A stretch of 64,000 nucleotides of DNA, taken from positions 41,293,540-41,357,539 of the forward strand of contig OX439130.1 in assembly GCA_949318235.1 (NCBI GenBank). Reading direction: 5' to 3'. Position numbers and translations under genes: made by a program. The notes under the pieces were generated by a model. That model did no database searches and had not been told where the DNA came from. It saw nothing but the letters and a program-made list of their open reading frames with translations. Origin of the DNA: Ecdyonurus torrentis (lineage: Eukaryota > Arthropoda > Insecta > Ephemeroptera > Heptageniidae). The first letter of the stretch is position 1. Every line of letters starts with the position of its first letter. Positions 14,726 to 62,387 of the stretch are shown here, one piece after another.

Positions 14726-15586
14726 TAAATAAACATAGATTTAGTTATAACTTTGTTAGTCTTTGAATTTCCATGAAGTTACTATTTCAGCGGACATCGT
14801 ATCGTAGAAATATAAGACGGAATCAAAATGATGATATCTCATTTTGTGACAGTTGCGAGTTGCGACTGAGGTACCGTTTCATTGTCATTGAGATGCGAGA
14901 CTGCTGAGTAATGTCACATTCTTGACGTTTTATTTTAAATTATGAATGCAGAAAGCGGAAATTTTTCTTTAAACTATTACTTTTTTTTTTAAGTAAAATT
15001 TGAAATCAAAATTATTTTTATAAGCTCTTAATTAAATATTTTAATTTTCTGGCGTCGAGAAAAATATATTTATATTTTAGGTAGCATAAGCTTTGCATAT
15101 ATCTATATACCAAAATATGTGAAAAGCTTTTCCTATAAAAATATCATAATTTTAAGTCATATTATTTTAATTATATATCTTTAAAATAGTGCCAATAAAA
15201 TCATTATAATATTTTTTTTCCCAAGGACCATACTATCCTGATTTTTGCATGATGATATGAAACTCTCTCTTTCTTATTGTTATTACTAATGCGTGATTTA
15301 CTATAAAACATTTATTATTTCCTATTCTCAATATCTTCAGATAGAACCATTTGAATAAATAAAAAAAAAATCCAGTTGTAATAGTAACCTTGCCCCTGAA
15401 TAAAAACTTTCACATATATGTATATGATCAACTTTCTCTGTCTTTTTAATCGTCGTTAAAATAAATAAATATTAAATTATGTCTTTTGATGTTGCAGGTG
15501 TTTTCAAAGTAAATTCTGCGCGAGTGATAACCCCAGACATTCCCGCTACAAATGGGGTCATCCATGCAGTCGACAATCTACTTTAA
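2380..15586 (+). CDS. Secreted FAS1 (fasciclin) domain protein with Gln-rich N-terminus; nine exons, 5' incomplete
   Basis: Joined exons 2380-3099, 3463-3816, 4304-4747, 6802-6922, 7291-7406, 7821-7958, 9913-10138, 13131-13364 and 15498-15586 give one open frame of 813 residues plus a TAA stop. Residues 1-506 are low complexity (Gln-, then Pro/Thr-rich). Residues about 518-664 and 667-813 are two FAS1 domains, each with the H1-type motif FAPTD (552-556 and 715-719); the first has an H2-type LLLHHVIPG (586-594) and the second ends NGVIHAVDNLL. Known FAS1 proteins (TGFBI, periostin, midline fasciclin) are extracellular adhesion or matrix proteins; that role here is inferred. A stop codon lies in frame directly before exon 2380, so the start and any signal peptide are on an unseen upstream exon. 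It is not a clear match to four-domain midline fasciclin. The family assignment is firm; the specific orthologue is unknown. Confidence 0.9.
2584..2652 (+). repeat. Coding CAA trinucleotide repeat, 23 units
   Basis: Twenty-three uninterrupted CAA codons in the Gln frame of the first visible FAS1-gene exon. A pure array of this length is likely to vary in length between individuals. Confidence 0.97.
3100..3462 (+). other. FAS1 gene intron with CT repeat
   Basis: GTAAGA to ATACAG intron of 363 bases, carrying a CT dinucleotide tract at about 3241-3292. Confidence 0.8.
3241..3292. repeat. CT dinucleotide microsatellite
   Basis: Slightly interrupted CT tract in a FAS1-gene intron. Confidence 0.95.
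3463..3816 (+). CDS. FAS1 gene, exon with helical Gln/Arg segment and Pro/Lys linker (phase 0-0)
   Basis: It is bounded by ATACAG and GTAAGT and has 118 codons. It opens with EQLQRQYTQQLRQRAELLQQL, which should be helical and possibly coiled-coil, followed by a Pro/Thr/Lys linker and a segment containing GLLDAVTQGVVPNGVNYEVI. No known domain is recognised in that last segment; GVNYEVI and the VTFVILEEQDDGSYKVQGV stretch of the next exon read like beta-strand units. Confidence 0.87.
3817..4303 (+). other. FAS1 gene intron
   Basis: GTAAGT to CTCAG intron of 487 bases, AT-rich, with no feature seen beyond the splice sites. An open frame continuing past the donor is read-through, not extra exon. 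Confidence 0.8.
4304..4747 (+). CDS. FAS1 gene, exon with Ala/Glu helix and Thr/Pro mucin-like stretch (phase 0-0)
   Basis: The acceptor is TTTTCTCAG and the donor GTGAGT; there are 148 codons. It begins VTFVILEEQDDGSYKVQGV, runs into an Ala/Glu/Lys-rich segment, then a Thr/Pro-rich stretch with eight consecutive Thr, typical of O-glycosylated extracellular linkers. Third-base C/G content is clearly higher than in the flanking introns. Confidence 0.88.
4748..6801 (+). other. FAS1 gene intron, 2.05 kb
   Basis: It runs from GTGAGT to TTTCAG, with a poly(T) run at about 4802-4824 and a GT repeat at about 5236-5250. The part near 5040-5220 has more balanced composition but no open exon with splice sites that I could support. 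Confidence 0.75.
6802..6922 (+). CDS. FAS1 gene, exon opening FAS1 domain 1 (phase 0-1)
   Basis: It lies between TTTCAG and GTGAGT, and 121 bases leave one base over for the next exon. It encodes a Ser-rich run and then LGDALRAQGLRSMAQFLEQVG, the first helices of a FAS1 fold. The leftover G joins CA of the next exon to give Ala. Confidence 0.9.
6923..7290 (+). other. FAS1 gene intron
   Basis: GTGAGT to AACAG, 368 bases, with an A-run near 6994-7014. Nothing else seen. Confidence 0.8.
7291..7406 (+). CDS. FAS1 gene, exon with the first FAPTD motif (phase 1-0)
   Basis: It follows a T-rich tract ending TTTTAACAG and is followed by GTGAGT. It encodes APYTMFAPTDLAFRALLLEL, the H1-type signature of the FAS1 family, and a following helix with RAQAKFRASPRLLSG. 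Confidence 0.93.
7407..7820 (+). other. FAS1 gene intron
   Basis: GTGAGT to GACAG, 414 bases. A C/T-rich stretch follows the donor; otherwise AT-rich with no further feature. Confidence 0.8.
7821..7958 (+). CDS. FAS1 gene, exon with the H2-type LLLHHVIPG motif (phase 0-0)
   Basis: It lies between TTGACAG and GTAAGA and has 46 codons starting LLLHHVIPGGFNVEDLQDEM, the second conserved FAS1 box. Beta-strand sequence with TQLRVNVYANTDPNFNSRK follows. Confidence 0.93.
7959..9912 (+). other. FAS1 gene intron, 1.95 kb
   Basis: GTAAGA to GTCCAG. It contains an A32 run at 8873-8904. Several short frames on either strand have no coding bias. Confidence 0.75.
9913..10138 (+). CDS. FAS1 gene, exon ending FAS1 domain 1 and starting domain 2 (phase 0-1)
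   Basis: It follows TTTTCTGTCCAG and precedes GTAAGA. VVTINGGSIVERSKDIILPG and then VAHAVSRVLFP close the first FAS1 domain; VGDLLTSLEADPARRFGRFV opens the second. The single leftover G completes an Asp codon in the next exon. Confidence 0.92.
10880..10912. repeat. AT dinucleotide microsatellite
   Basis: Uninterrupted AT tract in a FAS1-gene intron. Confidence 0.95.
12631..12771 (-). mobile_element. 5'-truncated non-LTR retroelement remnant with 9-bp target-site duplication
   Basis: Read on the minus strand, this 141-bp segment ends in AATAAAGAA followed by about three copies of a TTTGAA-type hexamer, the kind of simple-repeat 3' tail found on non-LTR retrotransposons. It is flanked on both sides by the direct repeat TTTTGTAAC (12622-12630 and 12772-12780), a target-site duplication. 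No reverse-transcriptase coding sequence remains, so this is a dead 3' fragment or a SINE-like derivative. Confidence 0.65.
13131..13364 (+). CDS. FAS1 gene, exon with the second FAPTD motif (phase 1-1)
   Basis: The acceptor is GACTTGCAG and the donor GTACGA. It encodes DDGRTYTVFAPTDDALTAAS, then AALRILLERHISAGTLFSEG, which is the second domain's counterpart of the H2 box, with RHI where HHV occurs in the first. Confidence 0.92.
13365..15497 (+). other. FAS1 gene intron, 2.1 kb
   Basis: GTACGA to TTGCAG, with a poly(T) run of about 30 at 14693-14722. A short open segment near 14793-14870 lies between a good acceptor and a GTACCG, but in the incoming phase it meets a stop at once, so it is not annotated as coding. 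Confidence 0.7.
15498..15586 (+). CDS. FAS1 gene, terminal coding exon with stop (phase 1)
   Basis: The exon follows GATGTTGCAG. It encodes GVFKVNSARVITPDIPATNG and then VIHAVDNLL followed by TAA at 15584-15586. The NGVIHxVDxxL ending is the usual close of a FAS1 domain, so the protein stops at the domain boundary with no C-terminal tail. Confidence 0.94.
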
Positions 15587-16100
15587 ATGAAGAGATGAAC
15601 TTTTCATGAACTTGACCTCAAATTTTTACTTTCACAAACAGCGATAGTTTGCCATTTTTTTTATACGTATATACGTGTACGTTGTTAATTATGATAATGA
15701 TGAAAATAGATATGATGATTATAATATGTACTTAACAAAAATATATATGAATATTTGCATAAGATGTTAAATTAGCATATTTTTACGGTCTGTTTTATGA
15801 ATAACTTTTTATTTGTTAATTATTTCCTTCGACTTATGAAAGTTTATTTTTCTTTCTAAAATATTTTTCGTATGAATTTTACATTTAAAATAATTAACAG
15901 TGCAATTTAAAATGGTATTATGATTATTTTTTTAATTTAATGTCAATAATCTATATCTTTAAAAAAGAAGAAGTTATTTCAATAGACAGCTTTCTTGATT
16001 TCATTGCAACAAAGGTAGTGATCATATTGGTTTTCTCATGAGAATTGTGATCACCTAATTACTATATTACTTTACTACAATAAAAATTAATAATTATAAA
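15587..16100 (+). other. Probable 3' UTR of the FAS1 gene
   Basis: AT-rich non-coding sequence follows the stop codon. The first good polyadenylation hexamer noticed, AATAAA, is at 16079-16084. An imperfect inverted repeat built on GTGATCA/TGATCAC lies near 16017-16053 and could form a stem. The 3' end is not fixed, and longer 3' UTRs are possible. Confidence 0.45.
16079..16084 (+). promoter_or_regulatory. Candidate polyadenylation signal of the FAS1 gene
   Basis: AATAAA hexamer about 495 bases after the stop codon. Such hexamers are frequent by chance in DNA this AT-rich, so this is only a candidate. Confidence 0.35.
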
Positions 16101-19100
16101 AGTTGTCTATTACGAATATAAAATGATAAAAGAGAGAAATTATACTATTTTCGTATCATTATCATATATTTGATAAAAAAACAAACATAATCATTTAATT
16201 TAAAAAGAAAATAATACGTGTGTTTAAAAATGTTTTAATTTAATTTTAATTCGTGTAGTTGAATTGGTAGATTTAATTAATGTGCAACTTTTGCTTAATT
16301 TTAACTTTTTTTATATGTAGTTTTGACAAATTTAAGTACCTATTATTTTATTTGTGTTATTTGAGATCATAGTTTTCCTCATTTTACTATGATTATTATT
16401 ATGTGTCTGATCAACTACTTTTTGTAAAATATTTTGACGTTATGGTCTCAAATAATATAAATATTGGTTTGCATAATTTTCCCAACTGTGTGAATGTCTC
16501 ATATTTGTTTTGCTCCTATAAACTTATAAATTTGTATTGTATTTGCGAAAAAAAAAAATCAGAGTAGATATTAGAGACTTCAAATTCTGAATAATTTTAA
16601 GATGTGTAAATATATAAAAAAAAAAATATAAAGGTGCTCAGAAACAAATGAAAAAAAGAGAATCAATACATATATTTAATTGATTTTTATTTTTGTATAA
16701 CACAAAAAAAAAAAGCATTCATTTGAAATCAATTTTATAATTTGTTGTTTCTTAATAATAAATGTATTAGATTAGAATTTATGTACAGAAATAATAAATT
16801 ATTTATCCAATTTTTTATAGTAAAAATTATACAATGTGTTTTGATTATTTATAAAATATATTCCAACAACAATATTAATAACAAAAATAATAATAAAAAA
16901 AGTAAAAGAAGAAATATAAAGTCACTGGAAAATAATTATATAATAACTAATTAAGAAATTAATTAATATATACATGATCACATAATTAAAAGTTAATACA
17001 ATGGAATTGCTAGATTATTTATATATTATATAATATTTTTTTTAATTATTTTTTTTTTCCTATTACACAGCCCCTACAGCACATATATAATTAATTAATT
17101 AAACATTGATGATAAAGTGTGATGAATTTCTTTACTTTTTTTATACTTTGGGCTACAATAATCCACTGCTGATTAAAACTTGGCTGTTTTCTTATAACTT
17201 TTCTGCTTATATGCTTATACACTTTGGGTAATTTTTTTTTATTATAATTTTATTTTATATATTATAATATTATTTTTATTTTTTTATTTTTCTTCATATT
17301 CTTCAGTCATTACAAGCGAATAATAACTACTGCTTGAAAAGTACAACCATACACAATTTTTTTTTATTGTATATGGGATAACAAAGTACAAAACAAAATC
17401 TTCAAAAAAATTGAGCATTAAAACCATTTTAATTCCGTTTTTCTTTTCTTTTTTTTTTTTGTGCTTTTTGAAATTTCAGTTTGAAATTTAAAGAAAGCAA
17501 TAACCTAATATTGATTTTTTTTTTTTGACTAATATTTTTGGTTTTCCATTAGAGAATATCATATTCTTATAAAATGCTTTTCTGCTCACTTAATTTTAAA
17601 TTTACCATTTTACATTATAAACAATGAGTTCTACAGATTAAAAATATGGTCCAAAAGCTCAAGCAAAGATGTAAACTTAAAATCCTTGCTTTTTCATTCG
17701 CTCTGATTTCATTTTATTCAGAAAATCTCCATTACGAATCATATTATAAATGCTCATAGTTTAATTTTTTTTTTTTTTTTTTTTTTTTTTAAGAAAAATT
17801 AACTGAATTTCACATAATTTAGACAGTCCCAAAACATCAGAAAAAAAAAAGTACAAACATTTACATTATAAAGGAGGGGAAAACTGGGCATATATAGGGT
17901 GCAATTTTTTTTCTCCAGTTTGGTATTGGAAGAGTACTTGTAAAATGAAAGTACATTTTATGCTCTCCGATAATAATTGTAAGTTATATTTTATTTAATT
18001 GTTAATTGTAAAACATACTAATAAATTTTAAAGCTGTTATGATTCATCCAAATCTTCGACCCAAAAAATTTGAAATAATAAATAAAAATGCAGTACCACA
18101 GCCATTCAATACCATACCCATTCATTGCACAATATTCATAATATTTTTTTTATACCTTATGATATGATGAATAAAATTTTAAAGTAATTTATTATATAAT
18201 ATTATAATACAATCATTTCTAGGCCCTATTTACAAACCTTTTCATTAATCTATTATAATTTTTTTTTGACATATAAAAATCTAGCTAACACAGAAAAAAG
18301 ATTTTTATTTAATAATAATAAATTTTTTTTATATAAGATATTACTAAAAGCAAATAAATTAAATTTAAATACATAGCCAGAGAAATGACAACATAGTTTT
18401 TTTTTAGAGCTGCGCTTGAAAAATGAAATTGCTACAATTCACAACCAATAATTAAAATTTGAGCTGTACAGAGAAAAAGAGATTGTTTCACACAATTTAA
18501 TAGATTTTCTTTTTGTATCACATTGAGGGGGTGAGAAGAGGGAGAAAAAAAGGGATATTTTACCAAAATTCACTGAATTATTATTAAATAAAAAGACATG
18601 AGAAAATAATGTCATTTTAAATTACTATTATTAATCACTTTTTTATATATTTTCATGTCTTTTTATATTATAACTCTGTGAATTAATTTGGCTCTAATAA
18701 TATTCAACTTCTTGTATCCAAAAGTTAGAAAATTGTATTTTGTTTGGTTGGTATACATGTATTGTGGTCACTGGAATGAAATATGTTATGAAATATTTTT
18801 ATATTGTATTCTTAGTTAGGTACAGGCGGTATACAATATGAGCTTTATTATTTATTTTTTTTAAGTTACTAATTTTTGCAGTTTTTTTTAAAATTATAGT
18901 TAAATATATCATAGCACCCTATTATAATTTATTATTTTCTACAATATTATCATTAATATTATTATTATTTTTTTTTTTTTTTTAGTTTATACATATAGGA
19001 ATATTGTATTTTATAATATTTTTATGGAATGTCTTTTATAATTTGTATGTTATATTATGAAAACATTGAAATATTATATGTTTATAGAAAAATGGTATAT

Positions 19101-19561
19101 TTTTATAGCTTAATATGATAAAAATGAAGTTACGCTGAAATAGTATTATATTAGTATTTTCTCTAAATGTTGTATACTTCTGAAACTACTTTTGTTATTA
19201 TAAAATTAGAAAAAAATTACCCCAAAAATAATTTTAAAAAAATGAAATCAGTATTTTGAATTATTTTTTACATTAGTTTTTACACAAGTGTGTGTCCTGA
19301 AAATTTGAATTATTTATAATGAAAGAATTGCATAATATGTATAGAAGTTTATTTGATTTTCATTATTTTCTGAATAAATTTACTATAATGTATTTTCAGG
19401 ACATACTTTGTTTTAATGTATATAGTTTCTACTATTTCCCCCCAATCTTTTGTACCTAAATGCAATAGTTTTTAAAGGAGTGAATGCATGAGTATAAATG
19501 ATTATGTGTAAACATCCATGTCATGTTAGTTGCATTGAAAAAAAATAGGGGGGGGGGGTGA
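16101..19561. other. AT-rich intergenic region between convergent genes
   Basis: No supportable gene is seen. The sequence is extremely AT-rich with many poly(T) and poly(A) runs (for example 17765-17790), TAA-type trinucleotides and a G9 tract near 19550. Short open frames here are Asn/Lys/Ile-rich and have no domain or codon bias. Parts may be long 3' UTR of either gene. Confidence 0.6.
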
Positions 19562-20033
19562 TTTATTTTAAGGCTGTTTTAGTGAAAATTGTGTATTGGA
19601 GATTTAATTTACAAAAGTGTAAAAATTACTGTTAACGTTTGTATTTACATAACAAACTAAACAACATGCTATCACCTTATACTTTACACAGCTTACACTT
19701 CATGTTCGTATCCAGTAGATATTATTGCCAAAAACATGTGACGTTTTGACTCAAGCAACTTGCATGAGATTACCTCGAAGCCCTATAGACAAAGGCAGGC
19801 TACAACAAAGATTCTTTATATTTTATCATTGTCACAAAGTGAACTTTTGTTTCTTTTCCATTAGTTAAAGGCTTTAAAAAGGTCGTACCAAAAAGGATGG
19901 ATATAGTCCAAAAACACACTTAAAAAGCTCTGTTATTGTAAATTTCAATTATTTTGGCAGTGAAATTACTCAAAAATTGAATACTCATGCATACACTCTA
20001 ACAGTAAATATATATGACCACGTGACTTAAGAT
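19562..20033 (-). other. Probable 3' UTR of the BCAR3-like gene
   Basis: This follows the stop codon on the minus strand and is more complex than the intergenic DNA beyond. The first AATAAA on this strand is at 19567-19562, about 470 bases from the stop codon; an ATTAAA variant is near 19607. The end point is an estimate. Confidence 0.45.
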
Positions 20034-56080
<36,047 letters not shown>

Positions 56081-57209
56081 CTGTAACAAAAAAAATAGAC
56101 GTCATAAATACTTGATTAAAGACTATCATCATCATAAAAAAAAAAAAAAACATGCATACAAAATTATCATACAGAGAGGTTATTATTTTTTCTATTCATT
56201 TTTTTTTTTCTTACTCATTCATTCATTGCATCTTTAGATTACGTCACCAGAAACATGCTGCCCAAGGAGACAAAAAGATTTTTATATATGATAAAAAATA
56301 CAATTTATCATCCAGCATCTCATGACGGAGAAGATGAAAATTTCTGAGTTGTAAAGTGCATCCACTGTCATTGTCAAAACGTATTTTTATAAAATAAATA
56401 TTTAAATTACATTATTATTAAACATGTATCAACACATTGCATCAATATTTTTAATCCAGCCATCGTTCAATATACATCATATTAATACTTATGATTTTAT
56501 TGCCAATATTTTTTCCTGTATATACATATTAAAAATCAATCATACAATATTATATATAAAAATGTTACCTAATTCTGCATCGTCATTGTATTGATGCCTT
56601 GTCATTCTAATATATTATTCAATTACTTTTTCTTGTTATTTACTTCTTTATTATGTGCTGTAGTGCTGTTATATGGAAACAACATTAAAAATCTTTAAAA
56701 TACAATAACCCAATTATGTTATACTTAAAGACGATTCAAAAAATGACATAAAATTTTAAGACTTCAGTCCAGAAAAAAAAAATAATAAACAAAACAAAAC
56801 AAAACAAAACAAAAAAAAAGGGGGGGGACTATTATTATATAATTTTGATATAAAAATCTTTTAGAGTGTTTACTTCATTATTTAATTCATAAAAAAAGTT
56901 GTTATATAATTGAACTACTAAGAAAAGCATCTGCTGTAGAGAGATATGATAAATTTATATAATCAGAGTGTCAAAATTTCTTGCGTCATTTTTTTATTTC
57001 GTATATATATACGTTCTTTCTATCATAGTGCTTTATATACCACAATCAATATTTTGGCACTAAATCAAGAAAATTAATGTTGAGAGTGACTTTATGACAT
57101 GTTTTAAACCACGTTTACATCACAACAATGGCTCTCTTATAACTATGTTTTCTAACAAATAACTCACTTTTGCACCACTACATTTATCTTTACTTTCATT
57201 CTTTGGAGC

Positions 57210-57242
<33 letters not shown>

Positions 57243-57468
57243 TTTTAGGTTTAAAAAAGTTGGCATTTTTTTTCTTTTATGTAAAAGCAATCAAGGTTGA
57301 AGAATAATTAAAATTTCGCACACAATACTTTATTTAAATTTGAAAAGATTAATTAAATTTTTAGACAGAACAAAAGAATGAAGTAAATTAAACTTTTTTT
57401 TTATTAATTAGTAAAATTAATTATTGTTCTATTGTATTGAAGTATATGAGTTTATCCTCTTATGGGTT

Positions 57469-57540
57469 ATTGATTGATTGAATTCGATTCTTTATTGTCA
57501 ATATTTTTACGCGTATAGAAAGAAGATGAGAGAAAATGCG
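57469..57540 (-). mobile_element. Possible second non-LTR retroelement 3' end
   Basis: Read on the minus strand, GACAATAAAGAATCGAATTC is followed by three to four AATC repeats. This resembles the polyadenylation signal plus simple tail seen at 12.6 kb. No target-site duplication or 5' boundary was found, so the right-hand limit is arbitrary. Confidence 0.3.
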
Positions 57541-57906
57541 TTGGTGGAAATAAGTAAGTTAATATTGCTCAAGAGTTTGCTTTGTCAAAAGACTTTAAAT
57601 TACTTTTTTTTTTTTTTTTTCATTCTTCATTCTTCATTATTTTCTTCTTAAATTAACATTCAAAGAATAAGTCTTAAAGTTGTGTATAGAGAGAAAAGTA
57701 TAGTTTATTGTTTTTACTTCACTGCTTTATATTGTACTACAAACAAATGAAAATTTCTTAACGTAAAAGAGCATGATTTATTCTTATTGTTTGAAAGCAT
57801 CAAAGTATATTTTCTTTGCTCTAGTGAATTCAAGAGCTTCAAATTTCTTATACACTCTGACTAAAGTTATGGATTCTCATTACTCATGAATACTTTATAT
57901 AAAAAC

Positions 57907-58015
<109 letters not shown>

Positions 58016-60498
58016 GCAGTAGAAAATTTACTGCACCCATCTACGAAAAAAATCATAAATAATAAAATGTAATACAGTAAAATGTAAATTTTTAGAAAAC
58101 GCAAAAGCAAAGGCAAAGGCAAAAAATAAATAAAAATAAAATAAAAAAATTGAGATATTTAATAACGAAATGGATAGCCAATGGTGACTGCATGGACTGA
58201 ACACTTCGCACCTTCGCAGACATAGTAAATTCACAAAATAAAGAGTTTATCCTGCATTTATTTTTTTGAGATACTATTCCTAAGAACCTCTTACGTATGT
58301 TAACTTTTAATTTTTAACCTTGCAATCCAAACATCATATTATGTATTTCAACAATTTTTATTCACACTCTCATTACAGTTTTTGAAACCATGAGAATTAG
58401 ACCTCACGATGTGATCACTATTGCATGTATAACATTTTTTTTATCAAGTTTTTTAGTCTATATAGTAAATTATATATTTATTTTATAAACATAAAATTGA
58501 TAAATCTTTCAGTTATACTAAATCACAGTGAAATATACTTCCAAAAACTTTTTTATATAATATTATATAGAACATTATTTTCTATTATATAACTAAAAAC
58601 TTAACAAAAGTGCAATAAATTTTACTGTATTGTGCATAAAACACTATAATGAACAGTATAACATTTAATATAAAATACTACGGAAATACAAGAACAGTTG
58701 TCATTTTCTTTAAAAAGTTACTTTGGTTTCCTTCCTGTGTAACTGTATGAATTACAAAATATATTTATATCTTTATTTTTCCGTTTGTCATATATATACG
58801 ATGCGTCATAAAATACGAAATGCAATTTACTTTGACACGTCACGTACGTCATATTCCTGGAGATGTAATCAACATCAGTAAAAAAGAAAATCAATAACTT
58901 TCATATTTACTTGGTCGTTACGCGGGAATTGCTTCGTGAAGAGCTAGCTGACATTTGGAAACTGATAACGTTAAGCTAACACATATACGTCAATCAATCC
59001 CATGTACAGTATCAAGTCAATGCTTTGTTGCTTCTCAATACATATTACGTCATACGGGAAATCAACCTCTCTATACTTTTTTTTTACCTATATGGTGTAA
59101 ACTTTTTTTTTTTCTTTTTTTTTTTTTAATGATTGGAAATTTGTCTATAAAAGTCATTTTTTCATTATTAATATTTTTATAGTTAAAAGATATTATTAAA
59201 GTTAATTATATAGAGATATAGGGAATTGAGTTTTAATATATAGCATATTTTTTAATCTATTAAAGTGATCAATTTATATATTATTTTTGTAAAATAATGC
59301 GATACACGGAAGAAAAAAAAGTTATAGTTTATGTAAAGTACTCCATTTTTATAGAAAACGTTATCATTTATCAATTTAATCCAAATTTCCCTCACTTTTC
59401 TACTTTGGCGGAAAATTATTTCTTACTTCTAATAAATGACCAAAAAATCAATCAAATTAGACACTTCGTATTTTTTTCTTCTTCTTTTAGTGTGTATATA
59501 ACCCTATAACTATTATTTTTACATGAAAAATTAGCCTTCTAAATCTTCTCATATATCAAAGATATTTCCTCTATATGGATTTTTTTTTCTTTTTGAGAAA
59601 TTGATCTTTGTTCAGAAATCTAAAAACATTTTATTAATCTTGTGAATAAAAGGGTGTGGTCGGATATATTATAAAATATTTTGCTACCATTAGAACTTAT
59701 AATATTAAAAAAAAATCATTAATTATAAAATACAGAGATGGTATAGAACAATAAATTAAATCACACATAGTAATATATTAATAGTCGATAATTACACGTT
59801 ATGACATTAATAAATTTATCTACACTAAAGAATCACCTGTTGTGTTTTGTATTGTTCAATGTATGTGTGCAAAAAAAAAAAAATGAAAAGAAGAAAGAAA
59901 AAAATCACAGCAGAATAAGAGGTTGAGTCAAGGTCGATTTCGCGTAAACTTTACAAATATAAATCTTACGTCCAGCCAGGTGTGTCTTATATAAAAGCTA
60001 CAGAACAGGCCAATCTCTTATATTATTACAGAAAACTTAGTAATAAAAAAAAAAGAAGAAGAAGAAGAAGAAAAAAAATCTCTTGAAAAATTCTCCAAGA
60101 AGTACTTGCAAACTCGTTTACCTCCACGCTCCACGCTTATTTTAAAATATATATAATATAGAAAAGTTAATAATAAAATTTCTTTAGCGTAAGTTCTATA
60201 CTATCTGATTTGAGAGTATGAAATTACATAGAATTCTATAGTTGATTAAACTATATTATAAAGAATTGACCTGAGAAAAAAGAACGATGACATTTTTTTT
60301 TGTCTTAGTGAATCATAAACAAATTGCGCGATGATTTTAATATTTAATAGAAATAATTTATTATGACGTCATTAATTAAAAATGAATAATGCTAATTTAT
60401 TGTGATTTTATTTAACCTTTGAATCTTTAAGCATCATCGTCATATCGTGATGTGTGTGTTTGTGTGTGTGTGTTTATTTAAAGAACATTCAATCACTG

Positions 60499-60521
60499 CT
60501 CTCTCTCTCTCTCTCTCTCTC
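60499..60521. repeat. CT dinucleotide microsatellite
   Basis: Short CT tract preceded by a GT-rich patch at about 60450-60473. Confidence 0.93.
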
Positions 60522-62349
60522 AGAGTTATAGTTAATTCCGTAATATCGTGTCTAAGGCAATCATAAAAATCATTATTTACGACAGAGAAACTAATTGAAA
60601 TTGAATACTCAACACGAAATTTCTCAAGGTGTGTTGAAGAAAAATAATAAATAGGGATTTATAAATTGCTGCATATTATATCTAGTATAATGTAAATAAA
60701 ATAAAATATTTTGAAGCAATATAATAAAAGTAATGTGTTTTCCAACAATAAATTAAGTCATGTGAGATTAAATTTTAGTTGATGATCCTTATTTGTACTG
60801 TACTGCAAAGTTAATAATATCAAGCAATCATCATGAATATTGGAATCTATTTAAATTTTAATTCATATAGACGCAAATTGAGAATATTATACTTTCCTAT
60901 ATAACATGTGTAATATAAATTTTTATTACTTTTATTCCCATGATTTTTTTTCCATTTATGAATAATAAATATTTATAATATTAAAATTAAAAGTCAGATC
61001 TTAATGTTATTAATATTTAGTCACAGTTTTGATTTATATATAGCTGCCTCTTATATAATATTTTAATTATAAGTCTCTTTAATAAAAAAAATGAATAATA
61101 ATAATATACAAACTTTTATACTATATAATTTTTACGCTGAATGGTTCTTTGTATGCATAATTTAAACGTTGAACTGTATGTATATATATAAAAAAAATAC
61201 TGTGAGAGTTGTACTCAGTTTTACTATATGCCAGTCCATGGATCGATTCTCGAGTACACAAGAGAGGGTGGGGAGGAAGAAGGAGAAGGAGGAGGCTCAT
61301 TCATTCTTTTACATCGCTTCACTTAACTAATGTGCTGTTTCCTATGCAAAGAAACATTGGCTTCAACTTTTTTTTTTTTTTCTCGCAAAGCATCGCAATT
61401 TTTACTTCCAAGGTGTTTTGCAATGCGTAACTGTGTCATGCTTGAAAAGAATGTTCATCATTTTCAAAGAATGTAAACAACAAAGCGTTTTTATATTGTA
61501 TAGTTTGAAAAAAAGTATAAAACATACATTTTTTGAATTTATTCGTTTCTTTTGTTTATAGTTTACGGTATTCTAAAGTTTTTTGAGAGATATATTGATG
61601 TGCATATTACATAATTTTGCAACCTTAGAAGGCTCGTCACTCTCAAATTTGAGTCATTTGAAAGTCACATTCACAAAAGTGTGCATTTTTTTTTCTTCAA
61701 ATTAATACGTACACGAATTACAAATTGAATAATGCAATTCTTTCCCTTCTACTCGTGGGAATTACATTGATAAACGATATGTATTTATTTATAATTTACT
61801 TGTATAGAGCAAATAAGTGAATTTAAATTTAAGATTTGAGCTCTATCAAATTAATCCCTCCAAAGCAAAATATTTCAGATGTATTGTAGTAAAGCTATCT
61901 TAAAATTAAAGTAAAATTAATACAGGAAAGGCATATTGCTGGTATAATAAAAAAAATGTTAATACACAAAATTGATATCCAAGTCTGTTAGCATGATATG
62001 TGATGCAAATTTCTAATATTTTCTATAGCATCTACATATATTTAAATTCTACCTTCACACCTGTGGTACTTTTTTGTTTGCTAATTCAAAACACAACACC
62101 AGATTCTTCTTATATAAAGGATAAATTTTAATTTAATATTCTTTGTTTATAAAGTATTATCAAACATATTAGCATATTGGTTTTAAATATTTCTTGTGTG
62201 GTCTAGTGTTAATTTTGCTCCGGCTCTACAAACAATAAATCATTCACTACTAAATAACATTCTCAGGACTAAATGTTTTGCATACGTACATAAAGACCAA
62301 ATGTAAACAGCTTATTTTAACCTGTATACAAATCAATGGTAGTTATTGA

Positions 62350-62387
<38 letters not shown>

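Noticed and set aside
14793..14870. Open segment between a TTTCAG and a GTACCG in the last FAS1-gene intron
   Set aside because: In the phase carried from the preceding exon it meets a stop within six codons, and the donor is weak; a poison exon cannot be excluded but is not supported.
61209..61430. Arg-rich 73-residue plus-strand frame in a GC-richer patch
   Set aside because: The Arg run comes from a GGA/GAA-rich purine tract and the rest has no motif; no start exon of the BCAR3-like gene could be placed on the other strand either.
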